NCBI GenBank assembly: GCA_025454175.1
Contig: JALOOX010000034.1
Location: forward strand, 1-38,048
Direction: 5' to 3'
Source of the DNA: Syntrophobacteraceae bacterium
GTDB taxonomy: Bacteria; Desulfobacterota; Syntrophobacteria; Syntrophobacterales; Syntrophobacteraceae
DNA: 38,048 nucleotides
Both the position numbers and the translations under genes were made by a program. The notes under the pieces were generated by a model, which was not told where the DNA came from, made no database searches, and saw only the letters and a program-made list of their open reading frames with translations. Positions 17,313 to 25,455 of this stretch are shown in pieces; the stretch's first letter is position 1; every line of letters starts with the position of its first letter.

Positions 17313-18080
17313 ATGATCTTTGACATCCTGAGCCTTTTTCCGGGAATGTTCGTTTCGCCGCTGAGCGACAGTATTCTGGGGAAGGCCGTCGAACGGGGCC
17401 TCATCAGCGTCCGCGTGCACAACATCCGGAGCTATGCCAGGGACAAGCATCAGATGACCGACGATCGGCCGTTTGGGGGGGGCGAGGGCATGGTCATGAA
17501 GCCCGAGCCCATCGTGAGCGCCCTGCGGGCCATCGGACCGGAGCCACGGCCCCGCATCATCCTGCTCAGCCCCCAGGGCAAGCTGTTCGACCAGAGGGCG
17601 GCCAGGAGACTGAGCGGGCTCCCCCGGCTGATTCTGATTTGCGGCCGATACGAGGGAGTGGATGAGAGAGTGGCGCGCCACTTCGTGGACGAGGAGATCT
17701 CCATCGGCGATTACGTTCTCACCGGAGGAGAGCTGGCGGCCATGGTCATGGTGGATGCCATCACCCGCCTCATCCCCGGGGTTCTGGGCAACGATCTCTC
17801 GGCGGAAGCCGAATCCTTTGTGGAGCCCATCCTCGAGTATCCCCAGTACACCAGGCCGCAGGAGTTCCAAGGATACAAGGTTCCCGAGATTCTCCTCTCG
17901 GGGCATCATGCGGCTATCCAGAAATGGCGTCGAGGGTACGCGCTCTTGAGAACCAGGCAGCGTCGACCGGATCTGTTCGCCCGGCTTGAATTGACCGCCG
18001 TGGATCGTGAATGCCTCGGGCTGGCCGAGGAAGAAGAGGCTGGCGCGGTTCGCCGTTCCAAGCCCGAGGGAGCAGGCTAG
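17313..18080 (+). CDS. trmD: tRNA (guanine37-N1)-methyltransferase TrmD
   Basis: Methylates G37 next to the anticodon of tRNAs reading CNN codons, preventing +1 frameshifts. It is 255 residues. It begins [30 protein letters not shown], the knot segment [12 protein letters not shown], and [20 protein letters not shown] form the SPOUT S-adenosylmethionine site. The C-terminal domain contains the tRNA-binding helices. The ATG abuts the rimM stop. The last 25 residues, acidic then basic, look like a normal variable tail. Confidence 0.97.
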   Translation: MIFDILSLFPGMFVSPLSDSILGKAVERGLISVRVHNIRSYARDKHQMTDDRPFGGGEGMVMKPEPIVSALRAIGPEPRPRIILLSPQGKLFDQRAARRLSGLPRLILICGRYEGVDERVARHFVDEEISIGDYVLTGGELAAMVMVDAITRLIPGVLGNDLSAEAESFVEPILEYPQYTRPQEFQGYKVPEILLSGHHAAIQKWRRGYALLRTRQRRPDLFARLELTAVDRECLGLAEEEEAGAVRRSKPEGAG

Positions 18081-18085
18081 CCGCC

Positions 18086-18652
18086 ATGGTGCTTTATCTG
18101 GCGCTGATTCATTATCCGGTGGTCAATCGCAGGGGTGAGATCATCGCCTCGGCCATCACCAACCTGGATTTGCACGACATGGCCCGATCCGCCCGGACGT
18201 TCAACGTGGCGGCCTGCTATGTCGTGACGCCGCTCAGGGATCAGCAGGAGCTTGCCGGAGACCTCATCCGGCACTGGTGTGAAGGTGAGGGATTCAGGCT
18301 GCACCCCGAGCGAGGAAGCGCCCTCAAGCACTTGAGGATTGTCCAAAGCCTCCATGCGGCAAGGGAGGATATCCGGCGGGAAGTCGGAATGCCGCCCGTG
18401 ACGTGGGCAACTTCGGCTCGAGAGACAACCGGAGGATTGGATCACTGCCTCGCGCGCCTGGCCCTGAAGGAAACGGACGGACCCTTCCTGGTGCTTTTCG
18501 GGACAGCCTGGGGTTTGGCGGAGAGCGTGCTGGACGAAGCGGACGCCATCCTGGAGCCCATCCGGGGAGTCGACGGGTACAATCACCTTTCGGTGCGCTG
18601 TGCGGCGGCCATCATCCTGGACCGTTTGCTGGGCGAGGATGGAACGAAATGA
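18086..18652 (+). CDS. SPOUT-like RNA methyltransferase family protein
   Basis: A 188-residue protein of the S-adenosylmethionine-dependent RNA methyltransferase family often found between trmD and rplS. Supporting segments are RTFNVAACYVVTPL (N-terminal fold), the knot-like LVLFGTAWGLAESVLDEADAIL and a C-terminal YNHLSVRCAAAIILDRLLG, which resembles the cofactor-binding knot of SPOUT enzymes. The ATG at 18,086 starts 5 bp after trmD; the upstream GAGGGAG gives a ribosome-binding site. The substrate is unknown; tRNA or rRNA modification is inferred from context. Confidence 0.85.
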   Translation: MVLYLALIHYPVVNRRGEIIASAITNLDLHDMARSARTFNVAACYVVTPLRDQQELAGDLIRHWCEGEGFRLHPERGSALKHLRIVQSLHAAREDIRREVGMPPVTWATSARETTGGLDHCLARLALKETDGPFLVLFGTAWGLAESVLDEADAILEPIRGVDGYNHLSVRCAAAIILDRLLGEDGTK

Positions 18653-18694
18653 GAGTCCATCCCGGGATGGACTCCGGGAATTTTCATGGAGTCC
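18653..18694 (+). promoter_or_regulatory. rplS leader with alternative hairpins
   Basis: GAGTCCATCCC directly followed by GGGATGGACTC makes a 22-bp perfect palindrome (18,653-18,674), foldable as a 9-bp stem with the loop CCGG. The same 3' arm (GGACTCC, 18,669-18,675) can instead pair with GGAGTCC at 18,688-18,694 over a 12-nt loop. The two folds exclude each other. They lie about 100 nt before rplS, which suggests an autoregulatory ribosomal-protein leader (inference). Confidence 0.5.
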
Positions 18695-18790
18695 GATACC
18701 TGGATCAGGGAATAAGGCATGGCGTAGTGAAGAAAGACAGGAGCCTTTGGGGGCCTTTTGATTTGAATGATGGTTTAGGGAGGATGTGTC

Positions 18791-19138
18791 ATGGCCATGG
18801 GCATGGTTGAGATTCTGGAACGAGAGCAGATGCGGGAGGACATCCCGGCCTTTCGAATCGGGGATACGGTCAAGGTTCACGTGAAGATTCGGGAAGGGGA
18901 AAAGGAGCGCATCCAGGTGTTCGAGGGTGTCGTGATCCGGCACCACAAAGGTCGGCTGAACGCCACCTTCACGGTCAGAAAAGTGTCCTATGGAGTCGGC
19001 GTCGAGCGCATTTTCCCCGTGCACTCCCCGCAGATCGACCGGATTGAAATCCTGCGGCGGGGCCGCATCCGCCGGGCGCGCCTGTACTACCTGCGCCAGA
19101 GGGTCGGCAAGGCTGCCCGCATTCGAGAGAAGCGTTAG
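18791..19138 (+). CDS. rplS: 50S ribosomal protein L19
   Basis: Large-subunit protein at the 30S-50S interface. It is 115 residues, full length, with [21 protein letters not shown], the [10 protein letters not shown] segment and [12 protein letters not shown]. The ATG at 18,791 follows AGGGAGG with a 7-base gap; further in-frame ATGs at 18,797 and 18,803 are possible. The 138-bp gap before it carries the alternative-hairpin leader described separately. Confidence 0.96.
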   Translation: MAMGMVEILEREQMREDIPAFRIGDTVKVHVKIREGEKERIQVFEGVVIRHHKGRLNATFTVRKVSYGVGVERIFPVHSPQIDRIEILRRGRIRRARLYYLRQRVGKAARIREKR

Positions 19139-19785
19139 TGAAGAGCCTGGATTTCGAAGCCCCTGCCCTGGACATGCAGCAGTTCGAGAAGGATGCCCAC
19201 GGCAGGGGTTTTTTGTGGGTTTCGGGAATCGATGAGGCCGGACGAGGTCCTCTGGCGGGTCCCGTGGTGGCGGCAGCCGTGGTGTTCCCCCGGGGTGCGG
19301 AGCCTCCGCCGGCCAGGGACTCCAAGGCTCTCTCGGCCCATCAGAGGGAATGCCTCATGGCCCTGATTTTCGGCCGGGCCGCAGCCGTTGGCATCGGGTG
19401 CGTGGAAGCCTCCGTCATCGATTCCGTCAACATTCTCCGGGCCACCTTTCAGGCCATGGAGTTGGCTGTCCTCAATCTGCATCCCGCCCCCGACCTGCTG
19501 CTCATCGACGGCCCCTACAGGCTCCCCCTGCCCACGCCGCAGCTCGGCATTCCGGGTGGGGACCGGAGGAGCGTGTCCATCGCGGCGGCCTCCATCGTGG
19601 CCAAAGTCCACCGTGATCGAGTCATGGACCGCTACCACGACCTCTACCCCGCCTATGGATTCGACCGAAACAGGGGCTACCCCACCGCCATGCATCGGGA
19701 GGCCCTCCGGCGCTTCGGCCCGTGTCCGATCCATCGGAGGACTTTCGCGGGCGTGAAGAGCACCTGTCCCCTGGCGGAGGGCTGA
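19138..19785 (+). CDS. rnhB: Ribonuclease HII
   Basis: Cleaves RNA in RNA-DNA hybrids and single ribonucleotides in DNA. The 215-residue protein carries the type II signature GIDEAGRGPLAGPVVAAAV with the first catalytic Asp-Glu pair, the SKALSAHQRE segment, LLIDGPYRLPLP with the third acidic residue, and SIAAASIVAKVHRDRVMD with the last. It starts at a GTG that shares one base with the rplS stop (TAGTG), so it is translationally coupled. A clear SD is not needed or seen beyond GAGAGAAG. Confidence 0.94.
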   Translation: MKSLDFEAPALDMQQFEKDAHGRGFLWVSGIDEAGRGPLAGPVVAAAVVFPRGAEPPPARDSKALSAHQRECLMALIFGRAAAVGIGCVEASVIDSVNILRATFQAMELAVLNLHPAPDLLLIDGPYRLPLPTPQLGIPGGDRRSVSIAAASIVAKVHRDRVMDRYHDLYPAYGFDRNRGYPTAMHREALRRFGPCPIHRRTFAGVKSTCPLAEG

Positions 19786-19790
19786 GCACC

Positions 19791-20159
19791 ATGAGCGGCG
19801 GGAGGCAGCAGAAGGGCCGGGAGGCGGAGGAGCTTGCGGCCGGTTTTCTGGCCAAACAGGGTCTCGATGTCGTTGCGAGGAATGTGCGCTGTCTCCTGGG
19901 AGAGATCGATCTGGTGGCCTGGCACGGCAAGACGGTGGTTTTCGTGGAGGTGAAGTCCAGGTTCACCCGGGGATACGGAACGCCCCAGGAAATGGTCTCG
20001 GAGTTGAAGCAGAAGCGTCTGACCAGGCTGGCTCAATGGTACCTCAAAAAACACGGCCTGCTGAGGCAGCCCGCCCGGTTCGACGTCGTGGCCATCCAGT
20101 TTCATGAAGGGGAGCCCGTCGTGACCTGGATCGCCAACGCCTTCCCAGCCTCCGAGTGA
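19791..20159 (+). CDS. yraN: YraN/UPF0102 nuclease-like protein
   Basis: A 122-residue protein of the UPF0102 family, a restriction-endonuclease-like fold of unproven function. The nuclease-type core is visible: GREAEELAAGFLAKQGLDVVARNVRC, GEIDLVAWHGKTVVFVEVKSR (the E-x-D...E-x-K pattern) and a C-terminal RFDVVAIQF. It normally follows rnhB, as here. The ATG at 19,791 follows GGAGG at the end of rnhB. Confidence 0.93.
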   Translation: MSGGRQQKGREAEELAAGFLAKQGLDVVARNVRCLLGEIDLVAWHGKTVVFVEVKSRFTRGYGTPQEMVSELKQKRLTRLAQWYLKKHGLLRQPARFDVVAIQFHEGEPVVTWIANAFPASE

Positions 20160-20172
20160 GGGAGGCTTTCCA

Positions 20173-21027
20173 GTGGCTGCCGGAACGCTTTACGTGGTGG
20201 CGACTCCCATTGGCAATCTCGGAGACATGACCTTCAGGGCCGTCGAGGTCCTGAGATCGGTGGACCGCGTGGCCGCCGAGGACACCCGCCATACGCTCAA
20301 GCTGCTCACCCATTACCAGATTCGCAAGCCCCTCGTCAGCTATCACAGCCACAACCTGGAGGAAAGCGGCGCGGTCATCGCGGGCAGGCTTCAGGGAGGT
20401 GAAGACATCGCCTTGGTGACCGATGCGGGCACCCCCGGCATTTCGGATCCTGGCGCTCGTTTGATTCAACAGGTGCTGGAGCTTGAAATCGATGTTTGCA
20501 TGGTCCCCGGCCCCACCGCTTCAGTGGCCGCCCTCGTGATTTCCGGCCTGCCCACCCAGCCCTTCGCATTCCTCGGCTTTCCACCGCCCCGGGGGGGCTC
20601 GCGCCGGCGGTTTTTCACGCAGGCGGCCCCGTTTCCCATGACCCTGGTGCTCTATGAATCGGCCAGGAGACTGGGCCGGACGCTTTCAGACATTGAAGCC
20701 TTCTGGGGAGATCGTCGGATTGCCGTGGCGAGAGAGCTCACCAAGCTCCATGAGGAGGTGTTTCGCGGCTCCGTCTCCGAAGCCCGGCATCGCCTCGGTG
20801 AGGGGGTGAAAGGCGAGGTGACCCTGGTCGTTGCCGGAGCCGACGCAAGACCTTCCGGCACAGCAGCGGAGGAGGAGACCTGGAAGCTGGAGCTTGAAAA
20901 GCTCCTGGCCCAGGGCTCGACCTCCACCCGGGATGCCGTGGACCAGGTTGCCGCCCGGTTCGGAGCTCCGCGCAGGAAGGTATACCAGGAGGCACTCAGA
21001 CTGGCCCAAATACACAAAGCCGATTGA
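20173..21027 (+). CDS. rsmI: 16S rRNA (cytidine1402-2'-O)-methyltransferase RsmI
   Basis: Methylates the 2'-O of C1402 in the decoding centre. It is 284 residues with the tetrapyrrole-methylase fold: LYVVATPIGNLGDMTFRA (about 6-23), AEDTRHTLKLLTHY, VTDAGTPGISDPGARL and the GPTASVAALVISGLP loop. The C-terminal RsmI helical domain is present (about 235-284). It starts at a GTG at 20,173 after AGGGAGG, 13 bp behind yraN. It closes the ribosome-maturation cluster. Hairpins with a short T-run follow. Confidence 0.95.
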   Translation: MAAGTLYVVATPIGNLGDMTFRAVEVLRSVDRVAAEDTRHTLKLLTHYQIRKPLVSYHSHNLEESGAVIAGRLQGGEDIALVTDAGTPGISDPGARLIQQVLELEIDVCMVPGPTASVAALVISGLPTQPFAFLGFPPPRGGSRRRFFTQAAPFPMTLVLYESARRLGRTLSDIEAFWGDRRIAVARELTKLHEEVFRGSVSEARHRLGEGVKGEVTLVVAGADARPSGTAAEEETWKLELEKLLAQGSTSTRDAVDQVAARFGAPRRKVYQEALRLAQIHKAD

Positions 21028-21029
21028 GC

Positions 21030-21108
21030 CCCGGAGGCTCCGGGCCGCAACAAAGGGGGCCGGATCGGTGATCATCCCGGCCGTTGGAGCTCAGCTCTTT
21101 TTCTCCCG
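21030..21108 (+). terminator. Candidate termination region after rsmI
   Basis: Three consecutive hairpins follow the rsmI stop: CCCGGA-GGC-TCCGGG (21,030-21,044), GGCCGG/CCGGCC (21,058-21,082), and a weak GAGC-TCA-GCTC followed by TTTTT near 21,087-21,103. They lie between convergent rsmI and the zinc-ribbon gene. No single one is a textbook terminator. Confidence 0.35.
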
Positions 21109-21273
21109 CGGTTTTTCCCCGACACGATAAGGCCTCCAGGAGGCGCTGTCACAAACGCAGCAGAGCGGGAGCTTCTCACCGTCTTCACTGCAGACATGCT
21201 CATTTGCGCAGGCATTGCATCGATAGGTGCCTGCCTGGACTTCGGTTCCCGTTGCGACGTGCTCCTTTTTCAT
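21091..21273 (-). CDS. Small zinc-ribbon protein (60 aa)
   Basis: A 60-residue protein with two CxxC pairs (CNAC and CCVC) in YRCNACANEHVCSEDGEKLP...CDSASW, the pattern of a zinc ribbon. A basic tail (VGEKPREKKS) follows. The ATG at 21,273 was chosen over upstream in-frame codons because AAGGAG lies six bases before it. It begins one base after the stop of the upstream SAM hydroxide adenosyltransferase gene, so it is the last gene of that operon. Function unknown; zinc binding is inferred from the cysteines. Confidence 0.75.
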   Translation of the reverse strand: MKKEHVATGTEVQAGTYRCNACANEHVCSEDGEKLPLCCVCDSASWRPYRVGEKPREKKS

Positions 21274-21274
21274 C

Positions 21275-22153
21275 TCAGCTCCTTGCTTCATCCGCTCCCG
21301 TCCTGAAGGCAGCGACTTTCGTGCCCGTCGCCATCGACAGGATTCTGGCGGCGTTGCCCTGGTTGACGGCGATTTCAAGATGGCCGCTGCTTCCGATGAT
21401 GGCGGCCGCCTCTCCCACTGACAAGTCTCCGTATGTCACGCGGAGGGTCGGCAGGGTCACGATCCCGGGTACGGTCATCCCCCAGCGGGCCAGTTCTTCT
21501 GGACCGCCCAGGTCCTCCCGAGTGATGTTGGTGATGAGGTTGCCGAAATGGTCGACGTGGACCACCTCTCCCAGCAGTTCCCGACCCCGCCGCTCGACGC
21601 GAATCCAGGGAGCGGTTTGTGGAGAGCACCTGGGACCGAGAAGGTCGAAGGGGAGGCCGCTGGCGAGGTGGGCAGCCACGGGAGCAAAGAGGTCACGGCC
21701 GTGAAACGTGTGACTCAGGACCGGCTGCCAGGACTCCGGGTTTTCCAGGGAGCGCGACTCCCAGTCGGATCGCATGCCGAGGACCCACGAGAGCAGCCCG
21801 TTGTCCGGCCCGATCAGGATGCGGCCGCATCCCAGCTTCACCGCCAGGGCGCGCCGGTCCGTCCCCACACCCGGATCGACCACGGCCAGGTGGATGGTGC
21901 CCGGCGGAAATGCGTCAAAGACCGTCTTGAGCACGTAGCTCCCCGACCGGATGTCGTAAGGGGGCACCTGGTGCGTCACGTCCACGATGCGGGCCCCGGG
22001 GCAGCGTGAGAGGATCACTCCCTTCATGCCGGCCACGTAGCCATCCTCGAGCCCGAAATCGCTGAGCAGCGTGACGATGGGGGTCTCGAACCGCTCAGCT
22101 TCAGGTGGTCTCGCGCTCACGCTGCTGCCGGCGGATGAGCTCCGGCGTGGCAT
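21275..22153 (-). CDS. SAM hydroxide adenosyltransferase (DUF62 family)
   Basis: Family enzymes hydrolyse S-adenosylmethionine with water to adenosine and methionine and are related to fluorinase and chlorinase. About 292 residues. Family marks are IVTLLSDFGLEDGYVAGMKGVI, VDVTHQVPPYDIRSGSYVL, LAVVDPGVGTDRRALAVK, LIGPDNGLL and HTFHGRDLFAPVAAHLASG; the C-terminal domain has HVDHFGNLITNI and SYSVGEA-type residues (YGDLSVGEAAAIIGSSGHLEIAVNQGNAA). The ATG at 22,153 (or the adjacent one at 22,156) follows AAGGAG. This makes the gene overlap the end of the EamA gene by about 53 bp; a GTG at 22,120 is the alternative. The biological role of this family is not settled. Confidence 0.88.
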   Translation of the reverse strand: MPRRSSSAGSSVSARPPEAERFETPIVTLLSDFGLEDGYVAGMKGVILSRCPGARIVDVTHQVPPYDIRSGSYVLKTVFDAFPPGTIHLAVVDPGVGTDRRALAVKLGCGRILIGPDNGLLSWVLGMRSDWESRSLENPESWQPVLSHTFHGRDLFAPVAAHLASGLPFDLLGPRCSPQTAPWIRVERRGRELLGEVVHVDHFGNLITNITREDLGGPEELARWGMTVPGIVTLPTLRVTYGDLSVGEAAAIIGSSGHLEIAVNQGNAARILSMATGTKVAAFRTGADEARS

Positions 22154-23069
22154 CATCGTACTCCTTTCGCAGCTGAAGCAGAATGATCGCGCCAATGACG
22201 AGGGCCCCCCCGGCAATCTGGAGAGGCTCGAGTATTTCACCCAGCATGAAAAACGAAATCACTCCGGCGCTGATGGGCTCCAGTGTGGCGGTGATGCTGG
22301 CCCGGGTCGAGCGAATCAGATTGATGCCCTGGAAATACAGACCGAACGGGACGAGGGTCCCCAGGACGGCGACATAGGCGATGAAGAACCACTCCAGCGG
22401 CTGGTAGTGGTGCCTGGCCAGGTCGACCGGAGGCGGCGCCCCTTTCCACAACAAACCCAGTGTGTTCCAGAAGAGAGCGGCGAAGAGGATCGAATGGAAT
22501 AGAACGGTCCACGGACTATACCGGCGCATTCCCCGTTCGCTGCAGATGGAATAACCCGCGAAGGAAACGGCCGCCAGAAGCCCCCACAGAACTCCCTGGC
22601 GGTTCAGAGCCAGCAGGTCCAGGTTGTACCCCCCCACCACGAGATAGCAGCCGGCGGTGGCCCCCACAACGGCCGCGAGGGTCGCGGCGCTCAGACGCTC
22701 CCTCAGGAACACGATGGAATGGAGGGCGATCAGCACCGGGGCCAGGTACTGCAAAAGAATGGCCGCTGCCACGTTGAGCTTGCTGATGGTGATGAGGTAG
22801 GTGAAGTTCACCATGGCGAGCCCGGCAATTCCCAGCGCCGCAAAGTACGGTATGTCGCGGGGGGCGATCATCATGAGGGCGCGATTTTGAAAAGCCAGCC
22901 AGAGCAGCAGGAGAGCGCCGGAAAGCGTGACCCGGGCCTGGGTCAGCTGGAGCGGGGTCATTCCGCTCAGGAAAAGATACTTGGCGGACGACCCTGAAAC
23001 CGCCCACAGGATGGCGGCGAGCGCCACCAGGAAATACCCTTTGCGAGGAACCGGGGAAACCGTCGTCAT
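22101..23069 (-). CDS. EamA/DMT-family transporter
   Basis: Inner-membrane drug/metabolite transporter of 322 residues with ten hydrophobic helices in two EamA repeats (about 12-145 and 160-300). Repeat 1 starts GYFLVALAAILWAVSGSSAK and repeat 2 starts QGVLWGLLAAVSFAGYSI. The conserved segment LEPISAGVISFFMLGEIL lies in repeat 2. The ATG at 23,069 follows GGAG at a good distance. It is the first gene of the minus operon with the SAM hydroxide adenosyltransferase and zinc-ribbon genes. Substrate unknown; export of an adenosine or amino-acid metabolite would fit the neighbour but is speculation. Confidence 0.9.
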   Translation of the reverse strand: MTTVSPVPRKGYFLVALAAILWAVSGSSAKYLFLSGMTPLQLTQARVTLSGALLLLWLAFQNRALMMIAPRDIPYFAALGIAGLAMVNFTYLITISKLNVAAAILLQYLAPVLIALHSIVFLRERLSAATLAAVVGATAGCYLVVGGYNLDLLALNRQGVLWGLLAAVSFAGYSICSERGMRRYSPWTVLFHSILFAALFWNTLGLLWKGAPPPVDLARHHYQPLEWFFIAYVAVLGTLVPFGLYFQGINLIRSTRASITATLEPISAGVISFFMLGEILEPLQIAGGALVIGAIILLQLRKEYDDATPELIRRQQRERETT

Positions 23070-23127
23070 GTCGAAGCTCCGACTTCCAGTTGCATACAAT
23101 CGATGATCAGAGCACGAGCATCGGTTT

Positions 23128-23156
23128 TTAACACAAAGCCGACTTTCTTGTATAAA
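23128..23156 (+). promoter_or_regulatory. Strong promoter of the globin-coupled kinase gene
   Basis: TTAACA (23,128-23,133) and TATAAA (23,151-23,156) are separated by exactly 17 bp. Each matches five of six consensus bases. The start codon of the kinase gene is about 70 bp downstream. Confidence 0.65.
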
Positions 23157-23225
23157 ATAAGTCCGGTTCCCCAGGAACGGCGTCAATCGAGTGAAGTGCT
23201 CAACCCAACGAGGTGAAGCCCGCTT

Positions 23226-24374
23226 ATGGAGAACATTGAGCTGCCCTATGACCATTTGATCGCCTTCCAGGAACAGCTGGGGTTGAGCCTTCAGGAGCTG
23301 GAGGTGCTGACTCCCTACCGCCAGGCCTTCATCGATCAGAAGGAGGAATTCGCCGGCTTCTTTTACAACTATTTCTACCAGATTCCCCGCACCCGGGTCA
23401 TCCTGCACCATGAAAAGATGCGGGGTGAGCTCCGCCGCATATGGTCCAGCTGGTTCGAGTCGCTGTTCAGCCCCGAAGGATTTCATTCACTCCTGAGCAA
23501 GATGTGGAAGAGCGGCCTCAAGCATGTGGAGTTCAACCTCGACCAGCAGTATGTCAACCTGGGTTATTGCCTGGCTCGGCAGTTCTGTCACCGCATCGTC
23601 TGCTCCGAGGCTCCCATGTCGAGCAGGGCTGCTCTGCTGCTTTCCATCGACAAGCTTCTGGACCTCTGTCTGCTCATCGAAACCAGCGCCTACGTCGCCT
23701 ACAACACCCGCTGCGATCAGGAGGTCATCAAGGGGATATCCCACCAGCTCAGAAATCCCATCACCGTTATAGGGGGCAGCGCCCTCAGGGTGCAGAAAAT
23801 GGTGGGAGTGGAAAGCGAGATCCACGGGATCTGCGAAAAGATCATGTACGAGATCAAGCGGCTCAATCGGCTGGTGGTGGACATCGGGGCCTACATGGAT
23901 GTCTTCCAGAGGGACTCTCGATTTGTCATATGTCCCGTCCATGAGGTGATCGAGGGCGCCCTGACTCTCCTGAAGAAGAAAATGGGCGCGGAGCTACCCG
24001 CCCAAATCGATCTGGACAGCAGATTCTCCGATGTTCAGGGCGATCCCGACGACCTCGAAGCCATGTTTTACTATCTCCTGGAAAACAGCTTTGAAGCCCT
24101 GGGACCCGACAGTCCACCCGTTTCCATTCGTTCGAGCGTCGACAGCTTCGCTTCCCATTTTCTGAATGTCGAGATTTTCAACACGGGCTCCTTCCCTCGT
24201 CCCGAGGAGGTCAGCTCGCTTTTTACCCCCTTTTACTCATCGAAGCCCACCGGGACCGGTTTCGGGCTGCCCATCGCGCTCCTGGCCTCCAGGAAAAACC
24301 TGGCCAACGTCACCCTGCGCGTGGTACCCGAACAGGGAATCCTCTGCCTGGTCCAGCTCCCGTTGCCAGGCTGA
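23226..24374 (+). CDS. Globin-coupled sensor histidine kinase
   Basis: A soluble 382-residue protein with no membrane segment. Residues about 20-160 match the protoglobin/globin-coupled-sensor fold: a helix-rich domain with FAGFFYNYFYQIP and the proximal heme histidine H100 in KSGLKHVEFNLDQQYVNLGY. Residues about 165-230 are a HisKA-like dimerisation domain with phospho-acceptor H173 in SHQLRNPI. The ATPase domain has N-box N287 (LLENSFEAL), a degenerate G1 (FNTGSFP) and G2 GTGFGL (343-348). It would sense O2, NO, CO or redox state and signal by phosphotransfer. No response regulator is next to it. A strong promoter lies upstream. Confidence 0.85.
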   Translation: MENIELPYDHLIAFQEQLGLSLQELEVLTPYRQAFIDQKEEFAGFFYNYFYQIPRTRVILHHEKMRGELRRIWSSWFESLFSPEGFHSLLSKMWKSGLKHVEFNLDQQYVNLGYCLARQFCHRIVCSEAPMSSRAALLLSIDKLLDLCLLIETSAYVAYNTRCDQEVIKGISHQLRNPITVIGGSALRVQKMVGVESEIHGICEKIMYEIKRLNRLVVDIGAYMDVFQRDSRFVICPVHEVIEGALTLLKKKMGAELPAQIDLDSRFSDVQGDPDDLEAMFYYLLENSFEALGPDSPPVSIRSSVDSFASHFLNVEIFNTGSFPRPEEVSSLFTPFYSSKPTGTGFGLPIALLASRKNLANVTLRVVPEQGILCLVQLPLPG

Positions 24375-24553
24375 GGAGGCTTGACCCGCCGGGAAGACCC
24401 GCGGCGCCTTTCCCCTGGCTCCGTGACGGCCTGGCGGGGCGTTTTTGAAGTTGCGGACCGCCCGCGCCCTGCTCTAAAGAAAGTCTCAGGATCGAGGCTT
24501 CATGTGTCAAGTTGCGAAGTCGCGTCAGCGCTCGGGCTTTTCATCGCTCAGGG

Positions 24554-24586
24554 CGTCCCGGGAGGACGTGAGGGATCGCTGATCCC
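24554..24586 (+). promoter_or_regulatory. Two tandem hairpins in the leader of the IMPase-like gene
   Basis: CGTCC-CGGGA-GGACG (24,554-24,568) and GGGATC-GCT-GATCCC (24,572-24,586) are consecutive perfect stems about 70 bp before the start codon. Neither has a T-run. The rest of the 280-bp gap shows only a weak CCCC/GGGG hairpin followed by TTTTT near 24,417-24,447 that might terminate the kinase transcript. Confidence 0.35.
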
Positions 24587-24654
24587 GTGCCTGTCGTGGA
24601 CTTCGGGGCGAATCGCAAGAGGAACTTTACTGCTTGGATCGGTGAGGAGGAAAA

Positions 24655-25455
24655 ATGGCCGCTCAGGGAAGTCTGGAAATCGGTGAGCTGACGCAGTTCG
24701 CACTGGACACTGTGCGCAATGTCGGCAAGGAAGCTCTGCGATTCTATGGAAAGGGAAATCCGCGGACCAAGTTCGACTCGGACCTGGTCACCGCGGCCGA
24801 GCTGCACCTGGTCGATTATTTCAAGGATTCCCTGGCGGCGAGCTTCCCCGAGCACGAGATCTTCGGCGATGTGATGCCGTCCAGGGAGTATGAGCACGGT
24901 TCCAAGAGGTATTTATGGATTTACGATGCCCTGGACGGAGTGGCCAACTTCCAGGCGGGCATTCCCATCTGGGGGATATCCCTGGCGCTGCTCGAGAATT
25001 TCTGGCCCATTTTCGGAGCCTTTTACATGCCCGTTACGGGAGATCTCTTTCACGCCAGGGCAGGCGGGAAGGCCTACTGGGGGTCGGAAGCGATCCAGAT
25101 CCCCGAGCAGGATGAGATCAGCAACGAGAGTGTTCTGTTGACCTATTCACGATTCCACAATCATTACCGGTCCACCTTCCCCGGCAAGATCCGAAATCTC
25201 GGGTCGACGGGGGCCCACATATGCTACGTGGCGCGCGGGCGGGCGGAAGGCGCGTTGCTGGCTCATGTCTCTTTTCAGGATCTGGCGGCGGCCCAGATCA
25301 TCCTCCTGGCGGCCGGAGGGAAGATCTGCAAGCTGGATGGAACCGAGTTCCACCTGAGCGATTACCTGGACGGGGAGCAGATCGTGGATCACCTGCTGGC
25401 GGCGCCTCAGGGCTCCCACGCATCGATCTCCGCCTATCTTCAGCCGATGGACTGA
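24655..25455 (+). CDS. Inositol monophosphatase-family protein with altered metal site
   Basis: A 266-residue protein of the IMPase/FBPase superfamily fold. Recognisable segments are FDSDLVTAAELHLVDYF, HEIFGDVM, WIYDALDGVANFQAGIPIWGISLAL, GSTGAHICYVARGRAEGAL and FQDLAAAQIIL. The two Asp ligands D91 and D94 and the late Asp D209 are kept. The usual GEE is GDV (71-73) and the DGT threonine that activates water is Val (V96). The protein may be a phosphatase with changed metal use, or catalytically weak. GAGGAGG precedes the ATG. The 3' end overlaps the convergent RNase gene by 16 bp. Substrate unknown. Confidence 0.82.
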   Translation: MAAQGSLEIGELTQFALDTVRNVGKEALRFYGKGNPRTKFDSDLVTAAELHLVDYFKDSLAASFPEHEIFGDVMPSREYEHGSKRYLWIYDALDGVANFQAGIPIWGISLALLENFWPIFGAFYMPVTGDLFHARAGGKAYWGSEAIQIPEQDEISNESVLLTYSRFHNHYRSTFPGKIRNLGSTGAHICYVARGRAEGALLAHVSFQDLAAAQIILLAAGGKICKLDGTEFHLSDYLDGEQIVDHLLAAPQGSHASISAYLQPMD

